Positions 1 to 9,357 of a stretch of DNA of 64,000 bases are shown one piece after another (position 1 is the stretch's first letter; each line of letters opens with the position of its first letter). The DNA comes from SZUA-36 sp963727635 (GTDB taxonomy: Bacteria > Pseudomonadota > Gammaproteobacteria > Xanthomonadales > SZUA-36), in contig CAVSHP010000021.1 of NCBI GenBank assembly GCA_963727635.1, forward strand, positions 513,308 to 577,307, read 5' to 3'. Under the pieces are notes generated by a model that was given only the letters and a program-made list of their open reading frames with translations, made no database searches and was not told the origin of the DNA. A program made the position numbers and the translations under genes.

Positions 1-606
1 TACGGTGTGAACCACGACTCACTGCGATCCTCCGACGTGATTATTTCCAATGCGTCCTGCACCACCAATTGCCTGGCGCCGCTGGCCAAGGTGCTGCACG
101 AAAGTGTCGGTATCGAACATGGTCTGATGACCACCATTCACGCCTATACCAACGATCAGGTACTGACGGATGTCTATCACAGCGATCTGCGTCGTGCGCG
201 TTCAGCGACGATGAGCCAGATTCCGACCAAGACCGGTGCCGCCGCGGCCGTTGGAATGGTTCTGCCCGAACTTAACGGTAAGCTGGATGGGTTTTCCATG
301 CGCGTACCGACCATCAACGTGTCGGTGGTCGACCTGTGTTTCACCGCCAGCCGGCCGACGACAGTCGCAGAGGTGAATGCGGCCATCAGGTCAGCCTGCG
401 AAGGCAGCATGAAAGGCATCATGGCCTACAATGAGGCGCCGTTGGTTTCCGTTGATTTTAACCACAATCCGCATTCTTCAATTTTCGATGCAACCCTGAC
501 AAAGGTCATGCAAGGCACCCTGGTCAAGGTTCTGAGCTGGTACGACAACGAATGGGGTTTCAGTAACCGTATGCTGGACACAACATTGGTCCTGGTAAAC
601 GCCTGA
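1..606 (+). CDS. gap: Glyceraldehyde-3-phosphate dehydrogenase, C-terminal part
   Basis: Phosphorylating GAPDH of glycolysis/gluconeogenesis, cut by the left window edge; the frame is open from base 1. The catalytic cysteine lies in the ASCTTNC motif (codon at 58-60). Further family marks are the SMRVPT stretch of the inorganic-phosphate site and the C-terminal WYDNEWGFSNRM block. About 200 residues of a normal 330-340 are present, so the NAD-binding Rossmann half is outside the window. The stop is 14 nt before the best pgk start, so gap and pgk are probably co-transcribed, a common arrangement. Which GAPDH isoform (GapA or GapB type) cannot be decided from this part. Confidence 0.95.
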   Translation, partial: YGVNHDSLRSSDVIISNASCTTNCLAPLAKVLHESVGIEHGLMTTIHAYTNDQVLTDVYHSDLRRARSATMSQIPTKTGAAAAVGMVLPELNGKLDGFSMRVPTINVSVVDLCFTASRPTTVAEVNAAIRSACEGSMKGIMAYNEAPLVSVDFNHNPHSSIFDATLTKVMQGTLVKVLSWYDNEWGFSNRMLDTTLVLVNA

Positions 607-620
607 CGGAGATGAAACAC

Positions 621-1799
621 ATGTCATTCCTGCGAATGGATGAACTGGACCTGGCCGGTAAACGCGTGATGATCCGGGAAGATTTCAATGTTCCGCTCAA
701 GGCCGGCAGGGTGACATCGGATGCCCGGCTAAAGGCCGCCTTGCCGACCATTCAGATGGCGCTTGATGGTGGTGCAGCAGTGATCCTGCTGTCCCACCTT
801 GGCAGACCAGTTGAAGGTAAGTACAGCGAAGAGTTTTCGCTGGCACCGGTGGCGTCACATCTTTCGGGCATGCTGCATAAACCGGTCCGGCTGCAGAAAG
901 ACTGGCTGGATGGCTTTGATATCAAGCCGGGTGAAGTCGTTTTATGTGAAAACGTACGCTTCAATCCAGGGGAAAAATCCAACGATGAAGCCCTGGCCAA
1001 AACCATGGCGTCATTGTGTGATGTTTTTGTCATGGATGCTTTTGGTACGGCCCACCGCGCCCAGGCTTCCACCGAAGGTGTGATCCGGTTTGCACCATCA
1101 GCCTGTGCCGGGCCATTGCTCAGCCGTGAACTGTTCGAACTGGACAGGGCAATGACCAACCCGGAGCGTCCCATGCTGGCCATCGTGGGGGGATCTAAGG
1201 TTTCCACCAAGGTGACGGTGCTGGATTCACTCATGTCCGTCGTTGATGAATTGATTGTCGGCGGCGGCATTGCCAATACGTTTATCGCAGCCAGCGGCTA
1301 TGACGTCGGCAAGTCACTCTATGAGCCTGACCTGATCCACGAGGCGCAACGCCTGATCCGCAATGCGCACAAAAAGGGTGGCGAGATTCCGATACCCAAG
1401 GACGTGGTTGTGGCCACTTCATTTTCACCGGATGCGAAGGCTTTCGTGCGCCCGGTCAACGAAGTTCAGGCCAATGAAATGATACTCGATATCGGCCCGG
1501 TGACCGCGGCAAAATATGCGGCCATGATCCAGAATGCCGGCACGGTTATCTGGAATGGTCCGGTAGGGGTGTTCGAATTCAGGGAGTTTGCCGCCGGCAC
1601 CCGCGCCATTGCTGATGCGATTGAGATCTCCAGCGCGTTCAGCCTGGCAGGCGGGGGTGATACGCTGGCTGCCATCGACCAGTTTAACGTAGCCGACGGT
1701 GTCAGCTATATTTCAACGGGCGGTGGTGCATTCCTGGAGTTCGTGGAAGGCAAGAAACTCCCTGCGGTTGCGGCACTGGAAGCGCGTTACAAAAATTGA
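621..1799 (+). CDS. pgk: Phosphoglycerate kinase
   Basis: Transfers the acyl phosphate of 1,3-bisphosphoglycerate to ADP in the cytoplasm. Family marks are the N-terminal EDFNVPL substrate motif, LLSHLGRP, ENVRFNPGE, GGSKVSTK and the C-terminal nucleotide-site motif GGGDT. The product is about 392 residues, the normal length for a bacterial PGK. An in-frame ATG at 612 directly abuts the GGAG Shine-Dalgarno (608-611); the ATG at 621, nine bases after it, is the better start and gives MSFLRMDEL. It follows gap closely and ends just before a large palindrome that separates it from the convergent patatin gene. Confidence 0.96.
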   Translation: MSFLRMDELDLAGKRVMIREDFNVPLKAGRVTSDARLKAALPTIQMALDGGAAVILLSHLGRPVEGKYSEEFSLAPVASHLSGMLHKPVRLQKDWLDGFDIKPGEVVLCENVRFNPGEKSNDEALAKTMASLCDVFVMDAFGTAHRAQASTEGVIRFAPSACAGPLLSRELFELDRAMTNPERPMLAIVGGSKVSTKVTVLDSLMSVVDELIVGGGIANTFIAASGYDVGKSLYEPDLIHEAQRLIRNAHKKGGEIPIPKDVVVATSFSPDAKAFVRPVNEVQANEMILDIGPVTAAKYAAMIQNAGTVIWNGPVGVFEFREFAAGTRAIADAIEISSAFSLAGGGDTLAAIDQFNVADGVSYISTGGGAFLEFVEGKKLPAVAALEARYKN

Positions 1800-1823
1800 T
1801 CCGGCCTGGAGACCTGTCTCCAG

Positions 1824-1991
1824 GCTAGCCCGAACATTGCACCAGTATCCCGGCCCTGGCTGGTCCAGGCACACCTCGGCTTGGGTTTCCTTCAAGACGT
1901 AGCTATGGCTACGTCTTTCAGTCCAGCCCGGCACCGAGGCGCACCTGTCCGGCGCCATTTTCCAGGATACTGGTGCAATGTTCGGGCTAGC
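1824..1991. repeat. 168-nt nested palindrome between convergent genes
   Basis: Bases 1824-1850 are the exact reverse complement of 1965-1991 (27 bp). The interior carries a second perfect inverted repeat, 1894-1903 against 1908-1917 with a 4-nt loop, and imperfect pairing between. The whole element can fold into one long hairpin. It lies between pgk and the convergent patatin gene and overlaps the last codons of the latter. There is no T-tract, so a classical intrinsic terminator is not obvious. It may be a dispersed palindromic (REP/MITE-like) element acting as a bidirectional transcript end. Confidence 0.8.
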
Positions 1992-4249
1992 GCCGGCCGA
2001 GGTTATGTGAACCGAGTATCGCGCCGAGCCTGACAAAGTAAATTGCGCTTCGATCTTCGCTCCAACCGATACCCAGGTAAATCGGTCCCAGTGGTGATCT
2101 ATAACCCAAATACACACTGCCGTTTAGCAGACCATCGGAAAATATCGCTTTCCTGTCCTCTGCTGCGTTGCCGTATTCCACGGTCATGCCGACATAACCC
2201 GGCAGCGAGACCACTCTTGGCTACCTGGTAGCGATAACCGGCCAGCAGGTATCCATAATTGCTGCCGATCAGGGAGTTGGGCTCATAACCCGACATGTTC
2301 AGAAAACCGCCACCGGTATACAGTGCATATATTGGTACATCGTTGTTCAGGCTGGTGTTGTATTGCGCGCCAAAAATCAAATTGTGAAAGCCGAAGGTGT
2401 GGGAGCCAAAAATCGTAAATTCGAGCTGGTCAAACGAAATGTCTGCACCCAGGCTCTCGATCGAGTTGGTGTATTTCAATACGGAATAAAGCCCACGTGT
2501 CGGAAGGTAGCGGTTATCAAGACGGTCGTACTTGAGTTCAGCGAATAACTCGGCTCCATTAAACGTAAATGGCTTGATTTCAGGGTCGCCAACGGTGACG
2601 TCCAGGTTTCCGGCATAGCGGTTGAAACCGGCGGTAAACTTGGCATGCCGCTCGAACTCGCGGCCAAATGCAACAGTACCGCCCCATTCATTTAATTCAA
2701 TCTCCCCCAAAGCAGCGCCCTCGGAGTCATACAGCAACAAGGGACGTCTTAGCAGGTATGCGCTGGGTTCGAAGCTGTATTTGAGCTTGGCATCCAGTGG
2801 TCTGAAATAGTCCAGCAAGATACCCGGCGACTCACCGATCTGGGCCACAGCACGGAATTCCGAACCACGATCATCAAGCGCGGTGTTCAAATATCCTCCC
2901 CTCACATTGAAAGCTGTGCCGCGGGGGCCAAAGGAGAGATCGACGCCGGTTTCAATGTATTGAGTTCCGCGTTCATCCGCTTGCACGGTTATTTTAATAC
3001 CCTGGAGACCATTCTGTTCCACGATGCTGTAGCGGGCCTGGCGGATAAAACCGAGCGCGTAAATCTGGCGCAGGTCCTTGTCCAGTTGGTCCACGTCAAG
3101 TGCCTGGCCGGGTTGGACGGTGATCAAATCCAAAATAATCTTGTCAGAAAATCTTGACTGGTTGTCCAGGCTGACAAAGTGAACTTCCGGCACACCGCTT
3201 ACACAGTTGTCGATTTGTTGACGCCAGGCTTGGTATTCGCTTTCGGATACAGAATATTTCTGCAACTGTTGCTGCACGGCTTCCGTTGCCGCGTAGCCAA
3301 GCGGAATGGCCTCATCCAGTTTATCGAAATCGGAAGATGAGATTTTGTCGCCAATATCCGGAGCAATTAATATGTCGTTTTCGCCCATGGATTCAATCTG
3401 GCGATTGGTGTTGGAAACGGTCAGTAAACCGCTCATCTGGTAAACGATGGCAATTGCACTATTCAATTCATCTTTGCCAACCAGCTTGGTGCCAACATCA
3501 ACCGCGATAATGACATCGGCCCCCATGTCCCGCGCGACATCTACCGGCAAATTTCTTACCAGACCGCCATCGACCAGTAACATCTCACCACGTCGGACAG
3601 GGTCAAACACGCCGGGTACTGCCATGCTGGCGCGCATTGCAACGGACAGATCACCCTGGTCGATGACCACCATGTCGCCCGTCACGATATCCGTGGCAAT
3701 GGCGCGGTAAGGGATGGGCAGGTAGTCAAAATTACTTGTATTTACACGTTGCGAAATGACCGACTCGAACATGAAGATGACCTTCTGGCCGGAAACCACA
3801 CCTTTTGGTAAAAGGCTGCTGTTCTTACCGATACCGAGCTTGGGTCCAAACAAACCAAGATCGTCATCGGCCTTGCGCCGGAAGGGCAAATCTTCCCGTT
3901 CCGTCTTGTCTTTGAAAAGGTCATCCCAATCGGCGGACCTCACGACCTGGGTAAGCTCTTCGGAGTTCATGCCGGTGGCAAGGAATCCCCCGACGATCGA
4001 ACCCATGCTGGTGCCCGCCACGTAATCTACGGGAATACGCATTTCCTCCAGCTTTTTCAACACACCGACATGTGCATAACCACGCGCCCCGCCACCACCG
4101 AGGACGAGACCTATTTTGGGTCGATCGGTGAGCTTGTTTCTGGCACATTGATATTCCCCGGCGTACGATGGAGTTGCGCCTACACCCAGGGCGAGGATAC
4201 AAAATATTGGGCTCAAAAAGAGAATTCGGGAAACTGCTGTCTCTGACAT
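1987..4249 (-). CDS. Patatin-like phospholipase with POTRA and Omp85-type barrel (PlpD-like), frameshifted near 2205-2218
   Basis: Predicted two-part outer-membrane protein of the type Vd (PlpD) class. A signal peptide follows the chosen start (MSETAVSRILF..., AGGACA spacing upstream) and ends near PSYA. The patatin domain has the GGGGARGYAHVG oxyanion loop, the GTSMGS nucleophile elbow (catalytic serine) and the VDGG aspartate motif. A POTRA-like region and a beta-barrel follow, ending in SAIYFVRLGAIL. An upstream in-frame ATG at 4297 lacks support. The last barrel strands are in another frame: the long frame breaks near 2205-2218 and the conserved barrel continues to 1987, consistent with one extra base. 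Known relatives translocate or display the lipase; the substrate here is unknown. Confidence 0.88.
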
Positions 4250-4405
4250 GTATTGTCCTGATCCAATATTGATGGGCGACGTGTCAATACTACACAAAAA
4301 TCGCCTAATTATGCGTCACTGGTCAAAACCTTGACTTCAATGCGTATTGAACCAATGATATGAACAGTTTTCACACCTTCCAGTCATCAACTTAAGGACA
4401 GAGCC

Positions 4406-5002
4406 ATGCAAACCAGTTCAGCGTCTAAATGTTTTTCCAGAGGGGTATTGCTAACCGCAGCAGCCATGCTGATGGCGAGTTGTGCTTCAGGACCTGCCAT
4501 CGAGACTGATTACGATCATACGATCGATTTCACCCATTATAAAACCTACGCATTTTTTAACCCCATGGGTATTGAAAACCCCAATTATTCCAGTATCTAC
4601 GGTTCAATTTTCCGTGATGCAATCAGCAAGGAAATGGAGAGCAGGGGTTACAAACAGTCTGATAATCCTGATCTGCTGATCAATGTATCAGGCCGTCTGC
4701 AGGATAAAACCAAGGTTACGACCACGTCAGATCCTTACATGGCTGGTGGATATTATGGCTATCGCCGGGGTATGTATGGGGCCTGGGGCGGCTACGGTTA
4801 TGGAACCACAACGCACGTAAGCAACTACACGGAAGGCACTGTCAACGTGGATATCGTGGACCGGGCGGAGAAGCGTATGGTCTGGGAAGGCGTCGCGGTT
4901 GGCCGGGTTCACGAGAACAAGACAAATGATGAAGTACGTGAAAATATCTACGCCGGGATCAAGGAAATGTTTGCCGGTTATCCCTTCCGCGCCGCTCAAT
5001 AA
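4406..5002 (+). CDS. DUF4136 lipoprotein (copy 1)
   Basis: A 198-residue predicted lipoprotein. The N-terminus has a positively charged stretch, a hydrophobic segment and the lipobox MASC, with acylated Cys about residue 26. The mature part shows DUF4136 features: an early DYDHTIDFTHYKTYAFF block, IENPNYSS, and a Gly/Tyr-rich patch (GGYYGYRRG, GGYGYGTTT) before the conserved TEGTVNVDIVD. Function is unknown for the family. A close paralogue is encoded on the other strand at 13844-14422, so the two copies flank the Ara4N block in opposite orientation. A strong hairpin follows the stop. Confidence 0.9.
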   Translation: MQTSSASKCFSRGVLLTAAAMLMASCASGPAIETDYDHTIDFTHYKTYAFFNPMGIENPNYSSIYGSIFRDAISKEMESRGYKQSDNPDLLINVSGRLQDKTKVTTTSDPYMAGGYYGYRRGMYGAWGGYGYGTTTHVSNYTEGTVNVDIVDRAEKRMVWEGVAVGRVHENKTNDEVRENIYAGIKEMFAGYPFRAAQ

Positions 5003-5014
5003 TCCGGCGCTGCA

Positions 5015-5047
5015 ATCGGCCGGCCCTTTTATTTCGGGTCGGCCGAT
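5015..5047 (+). terminator. GC-rich hairpin after the DUF4136 gene
   Basis: Bases 5015-5026 pair with 5036-5047 (12 bp with one G-U) around a T-rich loop. No clear T-tract follows, so this is a probable but not textbook terminator for the gene ending at 5002. Confidence 0.55.
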
Positions 5048-5203
5048 CTGAATGATTTAGTCTTCCATTCAGTCAAAAATATCATTTACCTGAATGCAAA
5101 GGGCACTTTCAGTATGAGATACCCGTGTTTTTTAGCATGGATTCGCTAGGGAACACGCTGTAGAATGCTGCATTTTCCGCGCAGGTACTCTCAAGGCGTA
5201 ACT

Positions 5204-6178
5204 ATGAATCCACTTTTAAAGGTGTTGTCGGCAACCTGGTTTTTTGCCTTGACGTCCCTGCCTGCCATGAGCATGGCTGCGTCTCCGGAAGTCGATTCAG
5301 ACTCAAAATCGACAAGCACGGCTGCCGCGGAGCCAGGCACACCGAAATCGATCGAGGAAATTGCCCGTGAGTCTGGCAATCCGCTGGCGGCATTCTACAG
5401 ATTTGACTATGAACTGCAGTACAGGACCTACCAGGGGGATATAGCCGGCGCCGATGAGCAACACAGTTGGTTTAATAATTTTCAGGCTACCATTCCGTTC
5501 AGAGAAAAGAATGGCAAGGGTTGGGTTGCGAGATTTGCCCTGCCGTATCTTGCCGATCAGCCTATTTATTGGACCGACAAGGGTCATGCGGAGTGGCGTA
5601 TGCGCCAGGAAGATCCGAGGGAAGACGGTGATGGATACTGGGCTCCGACCCACGGGCATACCGACGACATGACATTCGACCTGGTGTACGGTGGTGTCAA
5701 TGATAGCGGCCGCATATTGAGTTATGGGATGTCGGGCGAATTTCCCACCAGTTCAGACACATCCAACGCCAGGCAGCAACTCATCCTGGGGCCAGAGGTA
5801 AACATTGGCAAAATGACCCACTGGGGTGTCTATGGCGCCATAATTTCGCATGTCTTCGATGTCGTCGAAAAGAAGGACAAGCACACGCCTAACACGAGCG
5901 TGACCACCATCCAGGGGTATCTGAGCTACGGGCTCGGAAACGGCTGGCAATTGATTTCCAACCCCATGATTACTTACGACTGGGAAGGCGACAGCGGCAA
6001 CAAGCTCGATCTGCCACTCGGCGGTGGAATTGCCAAGACCACCATGATCAGCAAGATGCCCTTGAAGATCGCCGCCGAGCTTCAATATTATATTGCGAGC
6101 ACCGACCGCTTTGGACCCGACCTGTTGTTTAAGTTCAGCTTGAGTCCTATCATGCCGGGTAAACACACGCGGCATTAG
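5204..6178 (+). CDS. Predicted outer-membrane protein, transporter/phenol-MetA-like barrel
   Basis: A 324-residue exported protein. The start at 5204 (MNPLLKVLSATWFF) has an AAGG element upstream and gives a clean signal peptide ending at MSMAA; a longer reading from 5165 has no such signal. The mature part starts with a low-complexity Ser/Thr/Ala stretch. It then shows alternating hydrophobic/aromatic strands (YELQYRTYQGD, WVARFALPYLAD, ILSYGMSGEFPT, WQLISNPMITYDW) and ends in LLFKFSLSPIM. This resembles the neuromedin-U/MetA-pathway family of putative outer-membrane barrels, whose substrates are generally unknown. It lies directly upstream of the arn operon, with only a 34-nt gap to arnT, so co-transcription is possible. 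Confidence 0.7.
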   Translation: MNPLLKVLSATWFFALTSLPAMSMAASPEVDSDSKSTSTAAAEPGTPKSIEEIARESGNPLAAFYRFDYELQYRTYQGDIAGADEQHSWFNNFQATIPFREKNGKGWVARFALPYLADQPIYWTDKGHAEWRMRQEDPREDGDGYWAPTHGHTDDMTFDLVYGGVNDSGRILSYGMSGEFPTSSDTSNARQQLILGPEVNIGKMTHWGVYGAIISHVFDVVEKKDKHTPNTSVTTIQGYLSYGLGNGWQLISNPMITYDWEGDSGNKLDLPLGGGIAKTTMISKMPLKIAAELQYYIASTDRFGPDLLFKFSLSPIMPGKHTRH

Positions 6179-6212
6179 GAACCTGCGCGGCCTGGTCGCA
6201 GGCCCACAATCT

Positions 6213-7856
6213 ATGATTACACCTGACAAACTCAAAGGTTTTGCGACCATGGTCATCCTGCTGTGTGCAGTATTATGGTTTGGAATGCTCGGCCAGCGTG
6301 ATCTGTTTGACCCGGACGAGGGCCGTTACGCAAGTATTCCGGCAGCCATGGTGGACACCGGTGACTGGCTTACCCCCAGGCTGAATGATATCAAGTACTT
6401 CGAAAAACCCGTGCTGCAGTACTGGGGCACTGCAGTTTTATTTGAGCTATTTGGCAAAAGCAACACCAGCGCACGTCTGTGGACGGCTTTGCTGGGTTTT
6501 GCGGTCGCGCTGTTTTCAATGTTTGTCTCATTCCGTGAGTACGGACCGCGGGCTGCAATTTACACCTTCCTACTCTGTATAAGTTACCTGATGGTCGTGG
6601 CTTTTGGCCACTATCTCACGCTGGACATGGCGCTGAGTGCGTTTCTGGCCATGGGTATCGGCTGTCTCGTCATTGCGCAATCCAACTTCAGCAGTGAAAG
6701 CCAGACAAGAAACTGGATGTTGATCGGCTGGGCTGCACTTGCGCTGGCCACGCTGACCAAGGGTCTCGTGGCGATTGTTTTGCCGGCCGGGGCGGTGGTG
6801 GTGTACAGCCTTTGGCAAAGGGATTGGCGACTGTGGAAACGCTTGCACATTTTCAAAGGTCTGTTGTTGTACCTGCTCATCACCGCACCGTGGTTTATCG
6901 CTGTCAGTGCTGCCAATCCTGAATTTGCGCGGTTCTTTTTTATCCATGAACACTTCGAACGTTACACCAGCGAAGTCCACAGTCGCGAAGGACCCATCTG
7001 GTATTTCCTGCCCTATTTACTGCTCGGTGTGTGCCCCTGGTTGATAATCAGTATGCGTTCTTTGCTGAAACCTTCTTTCAAGTGGCTACCCGACAAGCCC
7101 GGTGAGTTCGACGCGCAACGATTCATGTGGACATTTATCGTGGTGACTTTTTGTTTCTTTTCCATTGGCCAGTCGAAGCTGCCCGGTTACATTCTGCCGA
7201 TATTGCCGGTCATTGCCATACTCTCAGGCGGGCAGATCGCCACCGGTCAGCGTACAGACACAGACCGCTGGGTGATGCTTTTTTTCGGCGTGTTTTTCCT
7301 GGTTGGCGCTTTCTTTATCCAGTATTTGGCAGACGTTCATTACCCTGAGCAGCAGTGGCTATCCTACCGGCCCTGGATCATCGGCAGTGGTCTGTTGTAC
7401 CTGCTTTCATTTGGCGTGCTGAGTCTGCGAAAATTTGCGCGGTTACCCGCCTTTGCCAGTGCGGCGGTCATGTCGCTGACAGCGGGCCTGTTAATCATCT
7501 CGGGGTCCAATTCACTGGCCGAGAGCCGTTCCAGCAAGGTGATCGCCGATGTCATCAAGGCAAACTTGCCTGCCGACGCGCCGGTTTTTTCATTTCAGTA
7601 CTATCCGGAAGCGGCGGTTTTTTATCTGGGCGGACCTGTCACCATAGTAGAATACGAGGGTGAGATGGCGATGGGGGTCAGGATTGAACCTGAAAAGTTC
7701 ATCAAGACACAGGATGAATTTTTGCAGAAATGGCAGAATCTTGACCAGGCAGCAGTGGTGGTCAAGCTGAACCGGCTCAAAAATCTCAATGTGGACGCAC
7801 TGCAAGGACGGGTCGTTTATAAAGGCCCAAAGACAATGGTGATCATTAAATCATGA
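6213..7856 (+). CDS. arnT: Undecaprenyl phosphate-Ara4N lipid A transferase (PMT family)
   Basis: A 547-residue multi-spanning glycosyltransferase. The first periplasmic loop carries the PMT-family acidic motif DPDEGRYA and the downstream FEKPVLQYW block. About twelve hydrophobic segments follow, then a soluble C-terminal domain. In known systems ArnT transfers 4-amino-4-deoxy-L-arabinose from undecaprenyl phosphate to lipid A phosphates on the periplasmic face. Length matches the family (about 550). It is the first gene of a run with overlapping ends: its TGA overlaps the next ATG (7853). The assignment is supported by the complete set of arn genes downstream. Confidence 0.93.
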   Translation: MITPDKLKGFATMVILLCAVLWFGMLGQRDLFDPDEGRYASIPAAMVDTGDWLTPRLNDIKYFEKPVLQYWGTAVLFELFGKSNTSARLWTALLGFAVALFSMFVSFREYGPRAAIYTFLLCISYLMVVAFGHYLTLDMALSAFLAMGIGCLVIAQSNFSSESQTRNWMLIGWAALALATLTKGLVAIVLPAGAVVVYSLWQRDWRLWKRLHIFKGLLLYLLITAPWFIAVSAANPEFARFFFIHEHFERYTSEVHSREGPIWYFLPYLLLGVCPWLIISMRSLLKPSFKWLPDKPGEFDAQRFMWTFIVVTFCFFSIGQSKLPGYILPILPVIAILSGGQIATGQRTDTDRWVMLFFGVFFLVGAFFIQYLADVHYPEQQWLSYRPWIIGSGLLYLLSFGVLSLRKFARLPAFASAAVMSLTAGLLIISGSNSLAESRSSKVIADVIKANLPADAPVFSFQYYPEAAVFYLGGPVTIVEYEGEMAMGVRIEPEKFIKTQDEFLQKWQNLDQAAVVVKLNRLKNLNVDALQGRVVYKGPKTMVIIKS

Positions 7857-8248
7857 CTGAATCAATAGGCCATAGCATGACCTGGGGAGCCTTCGCGCTG
7901 GTGATGACCGGTGTGTTGCTGAATGCCGTCGCCCAGTTGGCCCTCAAGGCCAGCGTCAGCGATACGGGTATCATCAATCTCGATATGCAGTCCATGCTTA
8001 CCTCGGCCTGGAGCCTGGCCTCCAACCTGTGGCTATGGCTGGGACTCATCTGTTACGCAATCAGCGTCGTGGTGTGGATACTGGCCCTGAGCAGGGTTGA
8101 TGTATCGATCGCCTACCCGATGTTATCGATTGGTTATATCGTCAATGCGGTCGCGGCCTGGCAATTGTTCGGCGAAGCCATGAGCATGGGTAAAGTCGTT
8201 GGCATTGGCATCATTATCGTGGGTGTCTACGTATTGGCCCGCGCATGA
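7853..8248 (+). CDS. Small EamA/SMR-type flippase subunit (ArnE/ArnF-like)
   Basis: A 131-residue, four-helix membrane protein of the small multidrug resistance/EamA superfamily. The family-like YPMLSIGYIVNA motif in helix 3 is visible. In enterobacteria ArnE and ArnF form a heterodimer thought to flip undecaprenyl-phosphate-Ara4N across the inner membrane. Here a single gene occupies that place, so the protein may work as a homodimer, or a second subunit is encoded elsewhere. It overlaps arnT by 4 nt and arnB by 4 nt (8245), indicating translational coupling. It cannot be assigned to ArnE rather than ArnF. Confidence 0.85.
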   Translation: MTESIGHSMTWGAFALVMTGVLLNAVAQLALKASVSDTGIINLDMQSMLTSAWSLASNLWLWLGLICYAISVVVWILALSRVDVSIAYPMLSIGYIVNAVAAWQLFGEAMSMGKVVGIGIIIVGVYVLARA

Positions 8249-9357
8249 ACATATTGCCATTTACCCGGCCAACGCTCGGTGAGGAAGAATTCAGTGCGGT
8301 TCGGGAAGTCCTGCAATCTGGGTGGATCACCAGCGGACCGCGTGTCGTGGAGTTGGAGCAGAATCTCGCAGCCTATATCGGTGGCGGTGTAGACGTCCGT
8401 TTGTTCAGTTCAGCCACGGCTGCCCTGGAAGCGGTATTGATCGCCGCAAAAATCGGGCCCGGCGACGAGGTCATCGTACCCGCCATGAGTTTTGTTGCAT
8501 CGGCCAACGTCGTGGTTCGAACGGGTGCGACACCGGTTTTCGTGGACGTCGGACTCGAGAGCCGCAATCTTGACGTGAATGCCGTCCTCTCTGCCATTAC
8601 TGAAAAAACCCGCGCCATCATGCCGGTGCATTTTGCAGGTATGCCGGTGGACATGGCGCCGATTTACGAGTTGGCGGCGCGTGAAAACCTGCTGGTCCTC
8701 GAAGATGCTGCGCAGGCGATTGGCACCCGCTACAACGACCGGCAGATTGGTTCCTACGGCAACCCGGTCTCGTTCAGTTTTCATCCAAATAAAAACATGA
8801 CGACCATCGAGGGCGGCGCGATCGCGTCAGCTGACGCGCAACTTATCAAGCAATTGGAGTCCATCCGCTTTCACGGTATTTCCCGCAACGATAAAGGGGA
8901 AATGCAGGTTGAAGCCTGGGGTGGAAAGATGAACCTGCCCGATGTGAACGCGACTATCGGGCTGGCGCAATTGAAAAAACTGGATGGTTTCAATGCCCAG
9001 CGGCGTCTGCTTGCCGAACATTATTTCAAGAGGATGCCGCGTCATCCCGCCCTGGTTCTGCCGGCCGATGCGCCCGGGCATAGCTGGCACATGTTCTGCG
9101 TTTGTTTGGACTTTGAATCACTCGGCATGAGCCGTGAAGATATTCTCGAGGTGTTTAAAAAGCATGACATCCTGCTTGGAATGCATTACCCGGCGATGCA
9201 CCTGTTTGGTCTGTATCGGCAATACGGCTATGGACGGGGAGATTTTCCCGTCGCGGAGCAGATTGGAGACCAGACTTTCACGTTGCCGCTTTTCCCTGCG
9301 ATGTCGGTAGACGATGTGGAACGCGTGGCCTCGGTTTTTCATAATTTGCTGGTATGA
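8245..9357 (+). CDS. arnB: UDP-Ara4O aminotransferase
   Basis: A 370-residue PLP-dependent aminotransferase of the DegT/DnrJ/EryC1 family, which converts UDP-4-keto-pentose to UDP-Ara4N using glutamate. The PLP lysine is K183 in HPNKNMTTIEGGA. The cofactor-phosphate residues lie in SSATAAL (about 55-61), and the EDAAQAIGT block holds the PLP-ring aspartate. The reading MNILPFTRP at the N-terminus matches the family. The gene overlaps both neighbours by 4 nt in the arn operon, which makes ArnB far more likely than another sugar aminotransferase of the same fold. Confidence 0.93.
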   Translation: MNILPFTRPTLGEEEFSAVREVLQSGWITSGPRVVELEQNLAAYIGGGVDVRLFSSATAALEAVLIAAKIGPGDEVIVPAMSFVASANVVVRTGATPVFVDVGLESRNLDVNAVLSAITEKTRAIMPVHFAGMPVDMAPIYELAARENLLVLEDAAQAIGTRYNDRQIGSYGNPVSFSFHPNKNMTTIEGGAIASADAQLIKQLESIRFHGISRNDKGEMQVEAWGGKMNLPDVNATIGLAQLKKLDGFNAQRRLLAEHYFKRMPRHPALVLPADAPGHSWHMFCVCLDFESLGMSREDILEVFKKHDILLGMHYPAMHLFGLYRQYGYGRGDFPVAEQIGDQTFTLPLFPAMSVDDVERVASVFHNLLV

